Source: Spirochaeta isovalerica
Lineage (GTDB): Bacteria > Spirochaetota > Spirochaetia > DSM-2461
NCBI RefSeq assembly: GCF_014207565.1
Contig: NZ_JACHGJ010000010.1
Location: forward strand, 62,001-126,000
Direction of reading: 5' to 3'
Length of the DNA stretch: 64,000 nt
The position numbers and the translations under genes were made by a program. The notes under the pieces are model-generated. The model did not search any database and was not told where the DNA came from. It saw only the letters and a program-made list of their open reading frames with translations. This document shows positions 46,954 to 56,756 of the stretch, one piece after another (the stretch's first letter is position 1; each line of letters starts with the position of its first letter).

Positions 46954-48867
46954 ATGGGACGTATTATTGGTATTGACCTGGGAACCACAAACTCTTGTGT
47001 AGCGGTCATGGAAGGCGGAGAAGCCGTTGTTATCCAGAATGAAGAGGGACAGAGAACTACCCCCTCGATGGTTGCTTTTACAGATAAAGACGAGAGACTG
47101 GTTGGTCAGCCCGCCAAGAACCAGATGGTAACCAACCCTGAAAACACAATTTATTCAATCAAAAGATTTATGGGGAGACAGTTCAAAGAGGTCGGTGAAG
47201 AACTCGGAATGATCCCTTACCACGCTACGGAAGGCCCCAATGGCGATGTTCGCGTCGATATTAAAGGGAAGCATCAGTCTCCTCCCGAAATATCTGCGGC
47301 TATTCTGCAGAAAATGAAAAAAACAGCCGAAGACTACCTCGGAGAAACCATTACCGAAGCGGTTATCACGGTTCCCGCTTATTTTAATGACTCTCAGAGA
47401 CAGGCTACGAAAGATGCCGGTAAAATCGCCGGACTCGATGTAAAGAGAATCGTTAACGAGCCGACAGCAGCGGCGCTTTCCTACGGTTTCGGAAAAGAGA
47501 ATAAGGAAGAGAAAATCGCCGTATACGACCTCGGAGGCGGTACGTTCGATATTTCCATTCTCGATCTCGGAGATGGTGTTTTCGAAGTAAGGTCTACCAA
47601 TGGTGACACTCACCTCGGTGGAGACAACTTCGACCAGAAGATCATTGACTGGCTTGTCAGCAACTTCAAAAAAGATCAGGGAATCGACCTTTCCAAAGAC
47701 AGAATGGCTCTCCAGAGACTGAAAGAAGCGGCTGAGAAGGCGAAGAAAGAGCTTTCTTCCACTCAGGCGACTGATATCAATCTGCCTTTTATCACGGCAG
47801 ATGCTTCCGGTCCCAAACACCTTCAGTACAACCTCACCAGATCGGCCTTTGAGCAGATGACTGAGGATCTCGTCGAGAGAACAAGAATCCCCTGTGAAAA
47901 AGCTCTGAAAGATGCGGGATACAATCCTTCCGATATCGATCAGGTTATTCTTGTCGGAGGTTCCACGAGAATCCCCGCCGTACAGAAAATCGTTAAAGAA
48001 ATTTTCGGAAAAGATCCCCATAAAGGTGTTAACCCCGATGAGGTTGTTGCAATGGGTGCCGCCATTCAGGGTGGTGTCCTCGGCGGAGATGTTAACGACA
48101 TCCTCCTTCTCGACGTAACGCCTCTTTCTCTGGGAATCGAAACACTCGGCGGTGTCAGCACGAAACTGATCGAGAGAAATACGACCATTCCTACAAAGAA
48201 AAGCCAGATTTTCTCTACGGCGGCTGACAATCAGAATGCCGTTTCTATCCATGTCCTTCAAGGTGAAAGAGAAATGGCTGCGGCCAACAGAACTCTCGGA
48301 CGCTTTGACCTGACAGACATTCCTCCCGCGCCGAGAGGCGTTCCCCAGATCGAGGTAACTTTCGATATCGATGCAAACGGTATTGTTCATGTTTCCGCCA
48401 AGGACCTGGGTACGGGAAAAGAGCAGAAAATCAGAATCGAGTCTTCTTCCGGACTCAGCGAAGAGGAAATCGACAAGATGGTGAGAGATGCCGAGGCCAA
48501 TGCCGAAGCGGATAAGGCTCAGAAGGAAGCTATCGAGGCGAGAAATAACGCTGATAACCTGATCTACTCAACAGAAAAATCTCTGAAAGATTTCGGAGAT
48601 AAGGTTTCCGAAGAAGATAAATCTAAAATCGAATCGGCCAAAGAGGATCTGAAAAAAGCTCTTGAAACAAATGATGCGGCTCAGATCAAAGAGAAAACCG
48701 AAGCGCTGGCTCAGGCTTCTCATAAACTGGCTGAAGAGATGTACAAAGCCCAGGCGGCTGAAGCGGGAGCTCAGGGAGCACCGGGAGCTGACCCGGGAGC
48801 ACAGGCCGGAGAAAACCAGAAATCTGATGAAAACGCGGAAGACGCGGATTTTGAAGTCGTAGATTAA
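46954..48867 (+). CDS. dnaK: Chaperone protein DnaK (Hsp70)
   Basis: DnaK binds unfolded peptides under ATP control. It is 637 residues. The nucleotide-binding domain starts [20 protein letters not shown] and carries [20 protein letters not shown] and [18 protein letters not shown]. The linker and substrate domain contain [15 protein letters not shown]. The lid ends in a Gly/Ala-rich tail and the EEVD-like [16 protein letters not shown] lies upstream. dnaJ starts 16 bases after the stop. Confidence 0.99.
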   Translation: MGRIIGIDLGTTNSCVAVMEGGEAVVIQNEEGQRTTPSMVAFTDKDERLVGQPAKNQMVTNPENTIYSIKRFMGRQFKEVGEELGMIPYHATEGPNGDVRVDIKGKHQSPPEISAAILQKMKKTAEDYLGETITEAVITVPAYFNDSQRQATKDAGKIAGLDVKRIVNEPTAAALSYGFGKENKEEKIAVYDLGGGTFDISILDLGDGVFEVRSTNGDTHLGGDNFDQKIIDWLVSNFKKDQGIDLSKDRMALQRLKEAAEKAKKELSSTQATDINLPFITADASGPKHLQYNLTRSAFEQMTEDLVERTRIPCEKALKDAGYNPSDIDQVILVGGSTRIPAVQKIVKEIFGKDPHKGVNPDEVVAMGAAIQGGVLGGDVNDILLLDVTPLSLGIETLGGVSTKLIERNTTIPTKKSQIFSTAADNQNAVSIHVLQGEREMAAANRTLGRFDLTDIPPAPRGVPQIEVTFDIDANGIVHVSAKDLGTGKEQKIRIESSSGLSEEEIDKMVRDAEANAEADKAQKEAIEARNNADNLIYSTEKSLKDFGDKVSEEDKSKIESAKEDLKKALETNDAAQIKEKTEALAQASHKLAEEMYKAQAAEAGAQGAPGADPGAQAGENQKSDENAEDADFEVVD

Positions 48868-48883
48868 AAGGTAAGTTTTAACA

Positions 48884-50005
48884 GTGGCAAAACGCGATTA
48901 TTATGAAGTTCTCGGAATTGAGAAAGGAGCTTCGCCGGAGGAAATCAAAAAAGCTTACAGGAAACTGGCTGTAAAATACCATCCCGACAGGAATCAGAAT
49001 AATCCTGAAGCGGAGGCCAAGTTCAAGGAAGCTACGGAGTCCTATGAAGTTCTTTCCGATCCCCAGAAGAAGCAGGCTTACGACCAGTACGGTTTTGCCG
49101 GTGTGGACGGAATGGGCGGTCCCAGCTTTAACGCTTCCGCCTTTTCCGGATTCGAAGACATTTTCGGAGGAGATTTCTCCTCCATCTTCGATTCCTTCTT
49201 CGGAGGCGGCGGAAGGCGCGGCGGCGGCAGAAGAGGCGGTCCCGCAAGAGGTTCCGATCTGCGCTATGATATGGAGATCGATTTCCGTGATGCCGTATTC
49301 GGTACGGAACGGGAGATCGAGTTCGCTCATCATGCTCACTGTAAGAGCTGTGGCGGAAGCGGGGCCAAAGAAGGTTCCGGCAAAAAGACATGTACCATGT
49401 GCGGTGGGGCCGGACAGGTCCGGCGTTCATCGGGATTTTTCTCTATTGCCCAGCCCTGTCCCACTTGTAATGGAGAAGGGGTTATCATTGAGAATCCCTG
49501 TCCCTCATGCCGTGGTAAGGGCATAACAAGGGAAACCAGAAAACTGAAGGTAAAAGTCCCCGCCGGCATAGCTCCCGGTAAAAGGATCCGCCTCGGCGGT
49601 CAGGGAGATGCGGGACCTCAGGGAGGATCGGCAGGAGATCTCTATGTTGTAATCCATGTGAGAGAACATGAGTATTTCGAAAGAAGCGATAACGATCTTT
49701 ACTGCGTTATACCCGTAACGTTCACACAGCTGGCTCTTGGAGCTGAAGTCTTTGTTAAGACTCTGGATAACAAGAAGATCAAGATCAAGATCGCCGCCGG
49801 TACGGATAACGGCAAGATGCTCAGAATCAAGAACGAAGGCGTCCCCTTCCTTCATGGAAACGGACGACGAGGCGACATGTATGTGAAGCTTCAGGTTCAG
49901 ATTCCGAAGAAACTTAGCGGGAAAGAGAAGGATCTTCTCAAAGATTTTGCGGAGAAGCACGGCGAAGAAGAACAGCCCACGCCTATCAGGTTGAGAGATC
50001 TTTAA
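48884..50005 (+). CDS. dnaJ: Chaperone protein DnaJ (Hsp40)
   Basis: DnaJ delivers substrates to DnaK and stimulates its ATPase. It is 373 residues from GTG 48884 ([15 protein letters not shown]). The J domain has the HPD motif in [11 protein letters not shown] Gly/Phe-rich segment follows, then four CxxCxGxG units ([32 protein letters not shown]) that bind two zinc, then the peptide-binding C-terminal domains ([20 protein letters not shown]). The GTG start is supported by the conserved opening, but its SD (AAGGTAAG) is imperfect. Confidence 0.97.
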   Translation: MAKRDYYEVLGIEKGASPEEIKKAYRKLAVKYHPDRNQNNPEAEAKFKEATESYEVLSDPQKKQAYDQYGFAGVDGMGGPSFNASAFSGFEDIFGGDFSSIFDSFFGGGGRRGGGRRGGPARGSDLRYDMEIDFRDAVFGTEREIEFAHHAHCKSCGGSGAKEGSGKKTCTMCGGAGQVRRSSGFFSIAQPCPTCNGEGVIIENPCPSCRGKGITRETRKLKVKVPAGIAPGKRIRLGGQGDAGPQGGSAGDLYVVIHVREHEYFERSDNDLYCVIPVTFTQLALGAEVFVKTLDNKKIKIKIAAGTDNGKMLRIKNEGVPFLHGNGRRGDMYVKLQVQIPKKLSGKEKDLLKDFAEKHGEEEQPTPIRLRDL

Positions 50006-50028
50006 ATGAATTTCTGATCTATTAAAAT

Positions 50029-50059
50029 AACCGTCCGGAGAAACACCGGGCGGTTTTTT
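50029..50059 (+). terminator. Intrinsic terminator after dnaJ
   Basis: AACCGTCCGG (50029-50038) pairs with CCGGGCGGTT (50046-50055) over ten base pairs with one G-T wobble and a seven-base loop. Six T run from 50054 to 50059. It ends the grpE-dnaK-dnaJ unit. Confidence 0.9.
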
Positions 50060-50064
50060 GTTTA

Positions 50065-50105
50065 TAAGTCCACATTAATCATATAATTAGTGTAATAAGG
50101 ACTTA
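50065..50105 (+). promoter_or_regulatory. Nested inverted repeats and promoter before the chemoreceptor-like gene
   Basis: Outer arms TAAGTCC (50065-50071) and GGACTTA (50099-50105) are perfect complements. Inner arms ACATTAAT (50072-50079, one base shifted) and ATTAGTGT pair with one mismatch. The right outer arm contains the AAGGA Shine-Dalgarno of the gene at 50108. TATAAT (50082-50087) with TTGTTT 18 bases upstream also forms a promoter inside the repeat. If that is the true start, the repeat is a DNA operator; if transcription starts upstream, it could mask the SD. Confidence 0.4.
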
Positions 50106-50107
50106 CT

Positions 50108-51622
50108 ATGGAAATGGATGATCTGAAACAAAAACTCGCCGATATGGAATTCTCCTATATTTACGAAATGAAAACTCTTAATTTCCTCCTTGATGAAAAA
50201 GACAAAAATACGGTCATGCTCAATGAGATTGTCGATGCCGGCTTCCGGGAGATGCGGATGGCTCTCGATGAGCTGAAATCCGGCGTGAACCAGATTCTTG
50301 TAGCGATTCAGCAGATTGCCGTATCGGTGAGCGAACTGGTCGACTCCATAAATTTCCAGAGACAATCAGTGAAAAGGCTGTTGGAGCATAATGAAAAAGT
50401 TTCGGAAAGCAGTCGTCTCAGCAAAGATGAACAGCAGAATCTCAGCGGTGAGATCCTCCTGCTCCAGAAAAACTCATCAGTTATTATCGAGATGATCAAT
50501 AACATTGACGATATCGCCGAGAGACTCGGAATCCTCAGCATCAACGGTGCCATCCAGGCAGCCAGAAGCGGCGAATTCGGTAAAGGCTTTGCCGTGGTGA
50601 CGACGGAAATGCGCAAATTGTCGGAAAGTGTTATTGAAAATACCGCCAACCAGAAAAAAACGGCTGAAGGGATAATTTCTCTGATTAACCAGTCCGGGAA
50701 GAGCCAGAGAGTTGTTTCCGAAAGAACTGATGATGTTCTCGCGGCTGTGGAATCCGTGGCCTTGAATGTAGAGGAAATCAATTCCCAGATAGACCGGGTC
50801 GCAGAAAACTCCGAAGAGCTGTCGGCCACGGTTCAGGAGTTTTCCGCAACGATAGAACAGATTTCCAGGAATGTCGACAGTATTCACGGCATGATGGATT
50901 CCATCTTCCAGAACTATATAAAGGAAATGAATCTGAGCAATATCATAAGCGATACTTCCCGGAAAATGAAAGAAATATCAGCCGGGGAGACATCGATGGA
51001 AACTGCCTCCATGAAGCATATGAAATACATATATGACAGAATGACAGACGTAGAGGGAAACAGATATCTGGCTATGTGCCGAGTCTTTGTCGCCCTGCCT
51101 TTCGATGAGCTGCCTTCTTCCTACAGAGAGAACATCAATAATGAGCCGGGGTATGAGAGTTCCAGATATCTGTGCCTTGTCGGTACGGCCGGTGAGGATA
51201 AGTTGTGGAACCGCATTGAAGATTCGGAGGGACATAAGATTATCCGGCTTCCGGAGAGTAAGAGAGAACTTTCAGCCATGCCCATGCTGGATAAAGTATT
51301 CTCTTCTCTGGGTATGGACTACTCGAAAATTGTGAACCCTTCGAAAATGGATGCCGGCAATCTCATCGAGGGATATTACCTGGAAGAAGATGCTCCGGGC
51401 TCCCCTTATATTCCCGATAAGAAATTCCTGAGAGATTTCGGAATAAAGAGCCAGTTGAGTATCGGCGGCGTTCTTCCTTCCGGGATTGTCTTTACCTGCT
51501 TTCTTTTTTTCAAGGAAGATGTAAAGGTTCGAGATGCGGAAACAATCAAAATCCTGGCTCAGGTTATGCAGCTGTGCTATAAGCCCTTCGATCAGGTGGG
51601 CCAGTATTGGAATAAGCGATAA
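50108..51622 (+). CDS. Soluble methyl-accepting chemotaxis-like protein with C-terminal sensor-like domain
   Basis: It is 504 residues with no membrane span. Residues 30-290 form a long helical methyl-accepting signalling module. The hairpin tip near 141-165 reads GILSINGAIQAARSGEFGKG, matching the CheA/CheW-binding tip of chemoreceptors, though the usual LLALNAAIEAARAGE is changed to SINGAIQAARSGE. After it comes a mixed alpha/beta domain (about 310-500) that resembles a GAF- or PAS-like sensor (RVFVALPFDELPSSY, GIVFTCFLFFKEDVKVRDA). So signalling is N-terminal and sensing C-terminal. The gene sits just before the formate dehydrogenase operon. I do not know its ligand. Confidence 0.85.
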   Translation: MEMDDLKQKLADMEFSYIYEMKTLNFLLDEKDKNTVMLNEIVDAGFREMRMALDELKSGVNQILVAIQQIAVSVSELVDSINFQRQSVKRLLEHNEKVSESSRLSKDEQQNLSGEILLLQKNSSVIIEMINNIDDIAERLGILSINGAIQAARSGEFGKGFAVVTTEMRKLSESVIENTANQKKTAEGIISLINQSGKSQRVVSERTDDVLAAVESVALNVEEINSQIDRVAENSEELSATVQEFSATIEQISRNVDSIHGMMDSIFQNYIKEMNLSNIISDTSRKMKEISAGETSMETASMKHMKYIYDRMTDVEGNRYLAMCRVFVALPFDELPSSYRENINNEPGYESSRYLCLVGTAGEDKLWNRIEDSEGHKIIRLPESKRELSAMPMLDKVFSSLGMDYSKIVNPSKMDAGNLIEGYYLEEDAPGSPYIPDKKFLRDFGIKSQLSIGGVLPSGIVFTCFLFFKEDVKVRDAETIKILAQVMQLCYKPFDQVGQYWNKR

Positions 51623-51704
51623 TCTTCAATATATATAAAAAATTATATTATATGTGTATCCACTATCATCATGTTACAATTGAGATGATTTCAGGGAGGT
51701 ACTC

Positions 51705-52208
51705 ATGTCCGAAGTGAATCTGGATGGGGTTCGTAATATTCTTGGCCGAATTGATTTGTCTGAAAAACTGACTAATGGCAAAGTCAGACCCGATTATCTT
51801 ATACCGCTTCTGCAGGATATTCAGGATGAATACGGCTATCTTCCCCGCCCGGCTCTTGAGCTTATAAGCCGTGAAGGCGGGATTCCCCTCAGCCGTATAT
51901 TCGGTGTCGTTACATTTTATGAGCAGTTTTATCTCGAACCGAGAGGAAAACACATGGTTAAGTGCTGTCGCGGAACAGCCTGCCATGTTAAAAATGGTGC
52001 GAAAATCGCCTCGGCCATAAGCAAAGAGCTTGGTATCGAAGAAGGAGGCACGTCAGCTGACGGGCTGTTCACTTTTGAAACTGTTGCCTGCCTGGGGACC
52101 TGTTTCCTCGCTCCCGTAATGATGATAGACGATTCCTATTACGGGAATCTTGAAGAAAGCGATGTCAGAACAATTCTGGAACGCTACCGGGAAGGGGGAG
52201 TGAAATGA
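51705..52208 (+). CDS. NuoE-like [2Fe-2S] subunit of formate dehydrogenase complex
   Basis: It is 167 residues, of the NADH dehydrogenase 24-kDa/HydC family. The four Cys of the thioredoxin-like [2Fe-2S] fold are C88 and C93 (CRGTACHVKNG), C129 and C133 (ACLGTCFLAPVMMID). It starts at ATG 51705 behind CAGGGAGG. Its end overlaps the next gene by four bases (ATGA), so the three subunits are translationally linked. Together with the two downstream genes it forms the NAD-reducing electron module of a soluble formate dehydrogenase. Confidence 0.93.
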   Translation: MSEVNLDGVRNILGRIDLSEKLTNGKVRPDYLIPLLQDIQDEYGYLPRPALELISREGGIPLSRIFGVVTFYEQFYLEPRGKHMVKCCRGTACHVKNGAKIASAISKELGIEEGGTSADGLFTFETVACLGTCFLAPVMMIDDSYYGNLEESDVRTILERYREGGVK

Positions 52209-54004
52209 CAGGAAGGGAACTGGAAAAACTCCGGAATGAAAATCTGGAACTGAAAAAGAAAACCGAAAAAAAGGTCTATATATGCACAACCGGATGCCGG
52301 GCTTCCGGATCACTCGATCTGGTCGATGAGTTTGAAAAAATCCGGAAGGAAAAAGGATTGGATGATTTCTTTGAGATCGTCCGGGCCGGTTGCCTCGGGC
52401 AGTGTTCAAAATCTCCTCTGATCCGTATGGAACCGGAAGGCTATTACTACGGCGGTGTTAAAAGGGAAGATGTGGCGGAAATCGTAGAAAAGACCGTTCT
52501 CAACGGTGAGCCGGTAAAACGGCTGATTCCGGGAGAAGGATTTTTTGCCCATCAGAAAAAAGAAGTCCTCTCAACCTGCGGCACTGTTGATCCCCGTAGT
52601 CTGGAGGACGCTGTTTCCAGGGGAGCCTATAAACAGGCAGCCAGGATGCTGGAGGAGATGAGTCCTCAGCAGGTTATCGATCAGGTTCTCGGATCGGGGC
52701 TTCGGGGACGGGGGGGGGCCGGTTTTCCCACCGGTCGGAAGTGGCAGTTCTGTCATGATTCACCCGGTGATGAAAAATACCTTATCTGCAATGCCGACGA
52801 GGGCGACCCCGGAGCTTTTATGGACAGAGCCCTTCTTGAAGGAAGCCCCCACCAGTTGATCGAAGGGATGATCATCGCCGCCTATGCGATCGGCGCTAAC
52901 ACGGGCTTTGTCTATGTCCGGGCGGAATACCCCATCGCTGTGGAGCATATCACTCTGGCGGTCAAACAGGCCGAAGAGAGGGGTTTTCTCGGTGAGAAAA
53001 TCTTCGGTTCCGATTTTAATTTTAAAATGATTATCCGGAAAGGGGCCGGGGCCTTTGTCTGCGGTGAAGAGACCGCTCTTATCGCTTCGCTGGAAGGAAA
53101 GAGAGGAATGCCCCGTCCCAGGCCGCCTTTTCCAGCTGTGAGCGGCTATATGGGCAAACCCACCAATATCAACAATGTGGAAACTCTTGCCAATATTCCC
53201 CTTATTCTGGAAAAGACCGGTGAGGGGTACAGCGAGACGGGCACGGAAAACAGCAAGGGAACGAAGATTTTCGCGCTGGCCGGCGATGTGAACAATACGG
53301 GTCTTGTGGAAGTCCCCATGGGCATATCGCTTCGGGAGATCATTTTCGATATCGGGGAGGGTATTCCCAAGGGGCGTCAGTTCAAGGCGGCCCAGCTGGG
53401 TGGTCCTTCGGGAGGATGTGTCCCCGGGGAGTTTCTCGATCTGCCTATAGATTATGAATCGCTCAAACAGGTCGGTGCCATTATGGGGTCCGGCGGTCTG
53501 ATCGTCATGGATGATAAGAGCTGCATGGTCGATATGGCCCGTTATTTCCTGGAGTTTATACAGAAAGAATCCTGCGGGAAGTGCGTGCCCTGCCGCGTGG
53601 GGTCACGCCATATGCTGGATATCCTGGAGAGAATCTGTCATGGAAAGGGAGAGGAGGGCGATATCGAAAAGCTCGAGGAGCTGGCCGAAACGGTTAAGAC
53701 ATCATCTCTCTGCGCCCTGGGACAGACGGCGCCCAATCCCGTTCTGACGACTCTCCGCTATTTCAGGCATGAGTATGAAGAGCATATCCATGATAAGACA
53801 TGCCGCGCCGGGGTCTGTACCGATCTGGTTTCCTATTGTATCGATGAGGAAAAATGTGTGGGATGCGGCGTCTGTTTGAAAAACTGTCCTGTCGACGCCA
53901 TTTCCGGTGAGAAGAAAAAGGCTCATATCATCGATCATGCGATCTGTATCAGCTGCGGCATGTGCGTCGATGTCTGCAAGTTCGATGCGGCGGCAGTGTG
54001 CTGA
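52205..54004 (+). CDS. NuoF-like FMN/NADH-binding iron-sulfur subunit
   Basis: It is 599 residues in four parts. The N-terminal thioredoxin-like [2Fe-2S] domain has C27, C31, C63 and C67. The NuoF core binds FMN and NAD(H): GLRGRGGAGFPTGRKW, CNADEGDPGAFMDRALLEGS. Then comes the [4Fe-4S] site ESCGKCVPCRVGSRHM with a later Cys in SLCALGQTAPN. The C-terminal ferredoxin domain (about 550-599) has CVGCGVCLKNCP and CISCGMCVDVCK for two [4Fe-4S]. This extended form is the HydB/HylB type found in electron-bifurcating hydrogenases and formate dehydrogenases; bifurcation is inferred. It overlaps the NuoE-like gene by four bases; the third subunit follows after 10 bases. Confidence 0.93.
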   Translation: MTGRELEKLRNENLELKKKTEKKVYICTTGCRASGSLDLVDEFEKIRKEKGLDDFFEIVRAGCLGQCSKSPLIRMEPEGYYYGGVKREDVAEIVEKTVLNGEPVKRLIPGEGFFAHQKKEVLSTCGTVDPRSLEDAVSRGAYKQAARMLEEMSPQQVIDQVLGSGLRGRGGAGFPTGRKWQFCHDSPGDEKYLICNADEGDPGAFMDRALLEGSPHQLIEGMIIAAYAIGANTGFVYVRAEYPIAVEHITLAVKQAEERGFLGEKIFGSDFNFKMIIRKGAGAFVCGEETALIASLEGKRGMPRPRPPFPAVSGYMGKPTNINNVETLANIPLILEKTGEGYSETGTENSKGTKIFALAGDVNNTGLVEVPMGISLREIIFDIGEGIPKGRQFKAAQLGGPSGGCVPGEFLDLPIDYESLKQVGAIMGSGGLIVMDDKSCMVDMARYFLEFIQKESCGKCVPCRVGSRHMLDILERICHGKGEEGDIEKLEELAETVKTSSLCALGQTAPNPVLTTLRYFRHEYEEHIHDKTCRAGVCTDLVSYCIDEEKCVGCGVCLKNCPVDAISGEKKKAHIIDHAICISCGMCVDVCKFDAAAVC

Positions 54005-54014
54005 GGAGGGGTTT

Positions 54015-56714
54015 GTGAATAGTGTAAATATCAGAATAAACGGAAAAGATATAATATGCCCGGAAGGCGCCAATGTTATGCATGTCGCCATCGAAAAGGG
54101 CTTCGATATTCCCAATCTCTGCTACGATCAGCGGTTGAGTCCCACCGGCGCCTGCCGGCTCTGCATCGTTGAGATGGAAGGACGTCCCGGCGTTCACACC
54201 TCCTGTACGATGAAGGCTGCTGAGGGACTCTCCATAACCACCGAATCGGAAAAACTCAGCGCCTTGAGAAAGTCGACGCTGGAACTGATCTTCAGCGAGC
54301 ATAAAGCGACCTGCACATCCTGCGACCGGGAGGGAGCCTGTTCTCTTCAGGATTATGCCTACCGGTACGGGGCGGCGGAGGATCGTTTCCCCTCCATTGT
54401 GAAAGGCGGTCTTTCGGATAACTACACCGAAGGCGGAATCGCCATCGGATACGATGTGGAAAAATGCATCCGCTGTATGCGCTGCGTGAAAATCTGCGAC
54501 GAGGTTCAGGGCGCCGAGGCTATCACACTTGAAGGGCGTTCCGGGAATGTGGTCGTCAATACACCTTTCAGCATGCTTCTGACCGATTCAAGCTGTGAAA
54601 TGTGCGGCCAGTGTGTCGATACCTGTCCGACAGGAGCGCTCTACGCCAAAGCGGCCAAAGGCAAAGGACGGGTGAGAACCATGGAGAAAGTCCGGACCAC
54701 CTGTCTTTATTGCGGTGTCGGTTGTCAGCTCGATCTGAATATCGGAGCTGACGGGAAACTGGTCAAGGTGACCAGCGAGCCGGGTGTCATTCCCAATGAC
54801 GGGAATACCTGCGTCAAAGGGCGGTTCGGCTTCGATTTCATCCACCGGGACGAACGGCTGACTGTGCCGCTGATCCGCGAAGGAGAGGCTTTCCGCGAAT
54901 CGACCTGGGATGAAGCTTTCGATCTGGTGGCCAGACGGTTTTCCGGGATAAAAGAAAAACACGGAAGCGAAGCTCTGGCCGGTCTGACATCAGCCAAATC
55001 GGGTAACGAAGATAATTATATTATGCAGAAGTTTGTCCGGACACAGTTCGGAAATAACAACATAGACCACTGCGCCCGCTTGTGCCACGCGTCTACAGTC
55101 GCGGGACTGGCCCGTGCCTTCGGCAGCGGGGCCATGACCAACAGCATCGATGAGTTTTCCGACACACCGCTTATTTTCGTGATCGGTTCCAATACGACAG
55201 AAAACCATCCCGTTATGGGAATCAAGATCCGCAAGGCCGTAGCAGAGGGGAAAACGAAATTGATCGTCGCCGATCCGCGGAAGATTTCCCTGACCGATAT
55301 CGCCCATATACATCTGCAGCAGAAACCGGGCTCCGATGTGGCTCTGATCAACGCCATGATGTACACCATCATCGATGAAAAACTCCACGATAGGGATTTC
55401 ATAAAATCGCGGACGGAAGATTATGAGCTGATGGAAGCGGCGGTCATGAAATGTCCTCCCGAGTTCGCCGAAAAGGTGAGCGGCGTGCCGGCGGAAGATA
55501 TCCGCGCGGCGGCCCGTCTCTATGCGGCGGCTGAAAGCGCGTCAATCGTCTACTCCATGGGAATTACGCAACACACCACCGGCACGGATAACGTCCTGTC
55601 TCTGGCCAATATGGCCATGCTGACGGGAAATGTGGGTAAACCCTTCGCGGGAGTCAATCCGTTGAGAGGGCAGAACAATGTTCAGGGCGCCTGCGATATG
55701 GGCGGACTGCCCGATGTTTATCCGGGATATCAGAAAGTGCATCTGCCTGAATCAAAAGCCAAATTCGAGAAAGCCTGGGGAGTCTCACTCTCCGACAAGC
55801 CCGGTCTTACGGTCAACGAGATTATGCACGATGTGGGTTCCGGGAAGATTAAAGGGCTCTATGTATTCGGGGAAAACCCCGTTCTGAGCGATCCCGATAC
55901 CAATGAAGTGGTCAAATCTCTGAAAAAGACCGATTTTCTCGTTGTGCAGGATATCTTCCTGACCGAAACGGCCGAACTGGCTGATGTGGTCCTTCCCGCC
56001 CGGTCCTTCGCCGAGCGCGACGGTACTTTTACAAACACGGAGCGCCGGGTCCAGGTGTACCGCGAAGCGGTTTTGGCTCCCGGTGAATCGAAACCCGACT
56101 GGGAGATCATCACCGGAGTGGCCAACAGGATGGGTGCGGACTGGAATTACAATTCAGCCTCGGAGATTATGGACGAGATTGCTTCTGTGACACCGATCTA
56201 CGGCGGGATCAGTTATGAGCGGATTGCCGATGTGGGACTTCAGTGGCCCTGTCCTGATAAGGAGCACAAAGGAACAGCTGTCCTTCACCAGGGAAAATTC
56301 TCCCGGGGACTGGGAAAATTTCACCCGGTCGATTATCTGCCCCAGCAGGAACTGCCCGATGAGGAATATCCCCTGATTCTCACAACCGGTCGGATGCTCC
56401 AGCACTGGCATACAGGGACCATGACCAGAAAGAGCGAGGTGCTTCACGGAATCGTTCCGGAAGGTCATATCCAGATCAGTCCCGCCGATGCCGGCCGGCT
56501 CGGAATCGGTCCTGAAGATAAGGTAAAAGTGAGCACGAGGCGCGGCGAAATCGAGATTGCCGCCGATGTAACTGACCGGATGAAAGAGGGCGTTGTATTC
56601 CTCACTTTCCACTTCAAGGAAAGCCCGGCCAATGCTTTGACCATCGCCGCTCTGGACCCGATCGCCAAGATTCCTGAGTTCAAAGCCTGTGCGGTCAAAA
56701 TTGAAAAGATATGA
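54015..56714 (+). CDS. Formate dehydrogenase catalytic subunit, NuoG-like fusion, Cys form
   Basis: I place the start at GTG 54015 behind GAGGAGGG; the longer frame from 53907 runs back into the previous gene. It is 899 residues. N-terminal [2Fe-2S] Cys are C36, C47, C50 and C64. A His-Cys [4Fe-4S] site follows (HKATCTSCDREGAC), then two ferredoxin clusters (CIRCMRCVKIC, CEMCGQCVDTC), then the molybdopterin domain with its own cluster CLYCGVGC. The metal-ligand position holds Cys357 (CARLCHASTVAGL), where E. coli FdhF has selenocysteine, next to the conserved His358. The MGD-binding C-terminus ends about 899. Predicted reaction: formate to CO2, electrons to NAD and possibly ferredoxin. Mo or W cannot be told. 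Confidence 0.93.
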   Translation: MNSVNIRINGKDIICPEGANVMHVAIEKGFDIPNLCYDQRLSPTGACRLCIVEMEGRPGVHTSCTMKAAEGLSITTESEKLSALRKSTLELIFSEHKATCTSCDREGACSLQDYAYRYGAAEDRFPSIVKGGLSDNYTEGGIAIGYDVEKCIRCMRCVKICDEVQGAEAITLEGRSGNVVVNTPFSMLLTDSSCEMCGQCVDTCPTGALYAKAAKGKGRVRTMEKVRTTCLYCGVGCQLDLNIGADGKLVKVTSEPGVIPNDGNTCVKGRFGFDFIHRDERLTVPLIREGEAFRESTWDEAFDLVARRFSGIKEKHGSEALAGLTSAKSGNEDNYIMQKFVRTQFGNNNIDHCARLCHASTVAGLARAFGSGAMTNSIDEFSDTPLIFVIGSNTTENHPVMGIKIRKAVAEGKTKLIVADPRKISLTDIAHIHLQQKPGSDVALINAMMYTIIDEKLHDRDFIKSRTEDYELMEAAVMKCPPEFAEKVSGVPAEDIRAAARLYAAAESASIVYSMGITQHTTGTDNVLSLANMAMLTGNVGKPFAGVNPLRGQNNVQGACDMGGLPDVYPGYQKVHLPESKAKFEKAWGVSLSDKPGLTVNEIMHDVGSGKIKGLYVFGENPVLSDPDTNEVVKSLKKTDFLVVQDIFLTETAELADVVLPARSFAERDGTFTNTERRVQVYREAVLAPGESKPDWEIITGVANRMGADWNYNSASEIMDEIASVTPIYGGISYERIADVGLQWPCPDKEHKGTAVLHQGKFSRGLGKFHPVDYLPQQELPDEEYPLILTTGRMLQHWHTGTMTRKSEVLHGIVPEGHIQISPADAGRLGIGPEDKVKVSTRRGEIEIAADVTDRMKEGVVFLTFHFKESPANALTIAALDPIAKIPEFKACAVKIEKI

Positions 56715-56715
56715 G

Positions 56716-56756
56716 AAAAAAAGGCGGCTCCCCGGAAAGAGGTAGCCGCCTTTTTT
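56716..56756. terminator. Bidirectional terminator between converging genes
   Basis: AAGGCGGCT (56721-56729) pairs with AGCCGCCTT (56744-56752), extended by A5/T6 on both sides. It gives a T-run on both strands, serving the formate dehydrogenase operon on the plus strand and the CocE gene on the minus strand. Confidence 0.88.

Noticed and set aside
47155-48390. 411-residue minus-strand open frame opposite dnaK
   Set aside because: Antisense to dnaK, with no recognisable motif. dnaK genes often produce such shadows.
55071-55088. Selenocysteine in the formate dehydrogenase
   Set aside because: The active-site codon is TGC (Cys357), not TGA, so no SECIS or recoding is required.
51705-56714. 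Electron-bifurcating [FeFe] hydrogenase operon
   Set aside because: The large subunit has a molybdopterin domain with the FDH-type CARLCH motif and lacks the H-cluster Cys motifs of HydA.
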